Shown piece after piece: positions 63,188 to 64,000 of a stretch of 64,000 bases of DNA. Source of the stretch: Ezakiella peruensis (GTDB lineage Bacteria > Bacillota > Clostridia > Tissierellales > Peptoniphilaceae); assembly GCF_900215725.1 (NCBI RefSeq), contig NZ_LT962469.1:106025-170024 (forward strand). Reading direction: 5' to 3'. The first letter of the stretch is position 1. Each line of letters begins with the position of its first letter. Made by a program: the position numbers and the translations under genes. The notes under the pieces were generated by a model that saw only the letters and a list, made by a program, of their open reading frames with translations, did not search any database and was not told where the DNA came from.

Positions 63188-63221
63188 ATAATAGCCGCTG
63201 AATTTATCAGTGGCTATTATT
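63187..63221 (+). terminator. Hairpin after the 62804 gene
   Basis: A 15-bp stem, AATAATAGCCGCTGA with TCAGTGGCTATTATT (one G-U), loop ATTTA. No T-run follows, so it may protect the mRNA 3' end or act weakly as a terminator. Confidence 0.55.
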
Positions 63222-63263
63222 ATGTAGAAAATTCAATTTTAAAATGTAAGGAGAGAATTTTAA

Positions 63264-63704
63264 ATGGAAAATGAGCAAATAATTAATAAAAATAAAAATA
63301 TAGCATTTCATAAAGAAAAACAACGCTCTAAAAAGCTCATAGATCAATTTGTTTTGGAATCAGGACTAATTGTATATGATTACGAGCAAAGTTCAAATAT
63401 AAGCCTGTTAAAGGTCATAATTGATAATGTCGTTTTAAACGCTATTGTTAATATAGAAAAATCTGCATATTTCATAAAAGCTAATGATTTAATAGTAAAA
63501 TTAGATGTATATCAATCATTAAAAGAAATGAATGATTTATTTTTATCTAATTTAACAGAAGATTTTTTAATTGATGATCTAACCAGGTCTTATAATTTTT
63601 ATATTAGTGGCGGTGATATAAGAGATCAAGATAAAGTTGTTTATAATGAGATGATTGAAAAATTATACGGAACTAAAGATCGTAAAATAAATATAGAAAG
63701 ATAA
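63264..63704 (+). CDS. Hypothetical element protein, 146 residues
   Basis: Unknown. Lys/Asn-rich start (NEQIINKNKNIAFHKEKQRS) then a mixed region LIDQFVLESGLIVYDYEQSS and LYGTKDRKINIER at the end. No known motif. AAGGAGAG precedes the ATG and a strong terminator follows at once, so it is likely the last gene of this element operon segment. Confidence 0.6.
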   Translation: MENEQIINKNKNIAFHKEKQRSKKLIDQFVLESGLIVYDYEQSSNISLLKVIIDNVVLNAIVNIEKSAYFIKANDLIVKLDVYQSLKEMNDLFLSNLTEDFLIDDLTRSYNFYISGGDIRDQDKVVYNEMIEKLYGTKDRKINIER

Positions 63705-63740
63705 AGAGGTGAGTTTTAAAAAATCTCACCTCTTATTTTT
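63704..63740 (+). terminator. Intrinsic terminator between convergent genes
   Basis: AAGAGGTGAG/CTCACCTCTT perfect 10-bp stem with 11-nt loop and ATTTTTTTA. It lies between the 63264 gene and a convergent minus-strand gene. Confidence 0.88.
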
Positions 63741-64000
63741 TTATCTAGATTGCTCAATTAATGGTTTAGATTTATCTAAATCTTTATCAATTTCCATAAA
63801 ATCCTCTAAGCTTTTCTTTATTTGATTAAGCTCATATTTTTCTGAATCTAGTTTATCTATTTTTTCTTCTATCGATTTAAGTTTGCTTTTTCTTTTGTTC
63901 AATTCGCCTATTAAATTTTCTAAGTTAGCATTTCTTTGTTTATCGTCAAGTGCCTTATATGCTTGCATATATTGTTCAATTTCTTCACTGTATTTATTAT
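63741..64000 (-). CDS. Coiled-coil protein C-terminus (5' partial)
   Basis: The frame remains open through the window edge, so the start lies beyond 64000. The visible 86 residues (NKYSEEIEQYMQAYKALDDK onward) are a heptad-rich coiled coil: KRKSKLKSIEEKIDKLDSEK and YELNQIKKSLEDFMEIDKDL. Family and function unknown; it could be a relaxase or mobilization-protein tail, but nothing visible proves this. Confidence 0.55.
   Translation of the reverse strand, partial: NKYSEEIEQYMQAYKALDDKQRNANLENLIGELNKRKSKLKSIEEKIDKLDSEKYELNQIKKSLEDFMEIDKDLDKSKPLIEQSR

Larger units (their letters stand above)
52600..64000 (+). mobile_element. Left part of a conjugative or mobilizable element
   Basis: Genes 52627-63704 belong to a common set on Firmicutes integrative elements: topoisomerase III, DUF669-like protein, a giant ArdC/methylase/SNF2 protein and small unknowns. 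The DNA is more AT-rich than the chromosomal genes to the left and shows a different codon preference (many ATA, AGA, AAT). The integrase, relaxase and type IV secretion genes would lie beyond the window. Left edge somewhere in 52292-52626. Confidence 0.7.

Overview
The window looks like the chromosome of a low-GC, Gram-positive anaerobe. Gene order and content (an S10/spc/alpha ribosomal operon without rpsD and map, mreC-mreD without mreB, Cu-amine-oxidase-type 'stalk' surface proteins, GA-like surface modules, a Prp protease next to L27) suggest a coccoid Tissierellia/Peptoniphilaceae relative (Peptoniphilus, Anaerococcus, Finegoldia and kin). That placement is inference; no 16S gene is present.

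Layout. 1-10.2 kb: a co-directional operon from rpsC (5' cut by the window edge) to rplQ, including secY, adk, infA and rpoA; it includes rpmD and rpmJ, which are very short. 10.2-17.5 kb: accessory region with repeat-rich intergenic DNA, a large modular surface protein, an internally deleted IS3-type element, a second stalk-domain exported protein and a PatB/MalY-type C-S lyase. 17.8-22.4 kb: rplU-prp-rpmA, then obgE-yhbY-nadD-yqeK-rsfS-ridA. 22.4-23.3 kb: repeats plus a tRNA-Leu-like gene whose 5' half is duplicated and interrupted. 23.3-31.4 kb: mgtC-like gene (minus), then NusG-II protein, Gx transporter, radC, mreC, mreD, a very large class B PBP and an RNase E/G homologue. 31.5-36 kb: gdpP-rplI-dnaB and an AlkD-like protein. 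36.3-39.6 kb: minus-strand radical SAM protein, acetyltransferase and OGG-type glycosylase. 39.8-44.9 kb: DHHW protein, Asp/Glu racemase, fused EcfA ATPase, ecfT, truA. 45.4-48.3 kb: minus-strand LTA synthase with an unusual C-terminal domain. 48.8-52.3 kb: MATE transporter, CcdA plus thioredoxin lipoprotein, MarR regulator. 52.6-64 kb: left part of an AT-rich conjugative or mobilizable element (topoisomerase III, DUF669-like protein, a 2525-residue ArdC/methylase/helicase protein, small unknown proteins).

The most unusual features are (i) families of intergenic repeats: nested hairpin modules whose stems change by paired substitutions, large imperfect palindromes followed by terminator-like hairpins, and three arrays with a 48-bp period; (ii) the tRNA-Leu locus in which a repeat module sits in the anticodon loop of a duplicated half gene; (iii) the LTA synthase fused to what looks like a catalytically dead GDPD-type barrel; and (iv) the giant DarB-like anti-restriction candidate on the mobile element.
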